Source: Acidobacteriota bacterium (lineage in GTDB: Bacteria; Acidobacteriota; Terriglobia; UBA7540). Taken from it: DNA of 5,403 nt. Below, piece after piece: positions 5,049 through 5,403 of the stretch (positions are counted from its first letter, which is position 1; the number at the start of each line of letters is the position of its first letter). The notes beneath the pieces were generated by a model. The model worked only from the letters and a program-made list of their open reading frames with translations, was not told the origin of the DNA and searched no databases. Location: the NCBI GenBank assembly GCA_021827245.1, contig JAKAWN010000453.1, positions 1 through 5,403 of the forward strand, given 5' to 3'. Made by a program: the position numbers and the translations under genes.

Positions 5049-5403
5049 AGCCGCGCTGGCTTCCGCGTGGCCATTACGGCTGCCCGGACCCGCGACCAAG
5101 TCGAAGCCATTGCCAGAGAAGCGCCCCAGGGGCAGGTTTGCCCCGTCATGGCGGACGTCAGCCGCGAGTCTGATCGTGCTGCCCTTCTCAAACAAGTCGA
5201 AGCCCGGCTCGGGCCTGTCGATGTTCTGGTGAACAATGCCGGCCGGGGAATGCGTTTTGCTTCTGAACGGTTTCTCAGCGCGCCTCACCCTTTCTGGAAG
5301 ACGGACCCGAAGGCCTGGCGGATGATCATTGCAACCAACGTGAACGGCCCTTTCTTTATGGCTCACGCCGGTTCAAAGCTCCTCCGGCGCGGTGATTTTG
5401 AAC
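5049..5403 (+). pseudogene. Short-chain dehydrogenase/reductase, 5'-truncated and cut by the window end
   Basis: The frame opens after a stop at 5046-5048 with SRAGFRVAITAARTRDQVEA, which is beta2 and the following helix of a Rossmann fold. It continues with VMADVS (the Asp-Val adenine-pocket motif), PVDVLVNNAG (the NNAG motif) and IATNVNGPFFMA (the structural/catalytic Asn), the order seen in classical NAD(P)H-dependent SDR enzymes. The N-terminal TGxxxGxG cofactor loop, about 20-25 residues, is missing because homology starts exactly at the junction with the xis stub. The YxxxK catalytic pair would lie beyond 5403. With no cofactor loop and no start codon the gene is probably dead. The substrate cannot be inferred, and there is no sign of a link to the ars genes. 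Confidence 0.82.

Noticed and set aside
4950..5366. 138-aa minus-strand open frame across the right end
   Set aside because: It spans the xis/SDR junction and is antisense to clear SDR motifs (NNAG, TNVNGPFF).

Overview
The window is bacterial DNA of fairly even base composition. Translation starts carry strong AGGAGG-type Shine-Dalgarno sites, including two likely TTG starts. The gene families fit a soil or subsurface bacterium, but nothing here fixes the phylum.

Region 1 (1-2758, minus strand) is an arsenic-resistance operon read right to left: arsR (As(III)-sensing repressor), an ACR3-family arsenite efflux permease, an 80-aa cysteine-containing protein that overlaps acr3 by ATGA, and a 215-aa protein with two [4Fe-4S] motifs, a charged helical linker and a C-terminal domain I do not recognise. 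A further minus-strand reading frame starts at 81 and runs off the left edge.

Region 2 (2759-3365) is a divergent control region with a TATATG-N10-CATATA dyad, followed by a plus-strand arsC of the thioredoxin-coupled, low-molecular-weight-phosphatase type. All three redox cysteines and the DP motif of arsC can be read, but the reading frame breaks near 3023-3035. As written the cell has sensing and As(III) export, while arsenate reduction depends on whether that frameshift is real.

Region 3 (3366-5045) is mobile-element debris. After about 280 bp without a gene comes an exact 45-nt 3' half of a tRNA (canonical positions 32-76, CCG anticodon, presumably Arg) with no 5' half, which is the classic scar of a tRNA-targeted integration. 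Eighty-four bases later lies a tyrosine-recombinase pseudogene on the minus strand, with two in-frame stops, C-terminal frame loss and Asn where the catalytic Tyr is expected. Upstream of it is the C-terminal stub of an excisionase-like helix-turn-helix gene. The order att-int-xis is that of one end of an integrative element.

Region 4 (5049-5403, plus strand) is a short-chain dehydrogenase/reductase lacking its N-terminal cofactor motif and running off the right edge. The xis stub and the SDR are both cut at a TTAA at 5045-5048, so this is a rearrangement junction. The ars cluster therefore sits beside a decayed integration site and may have been acquired horizontally.
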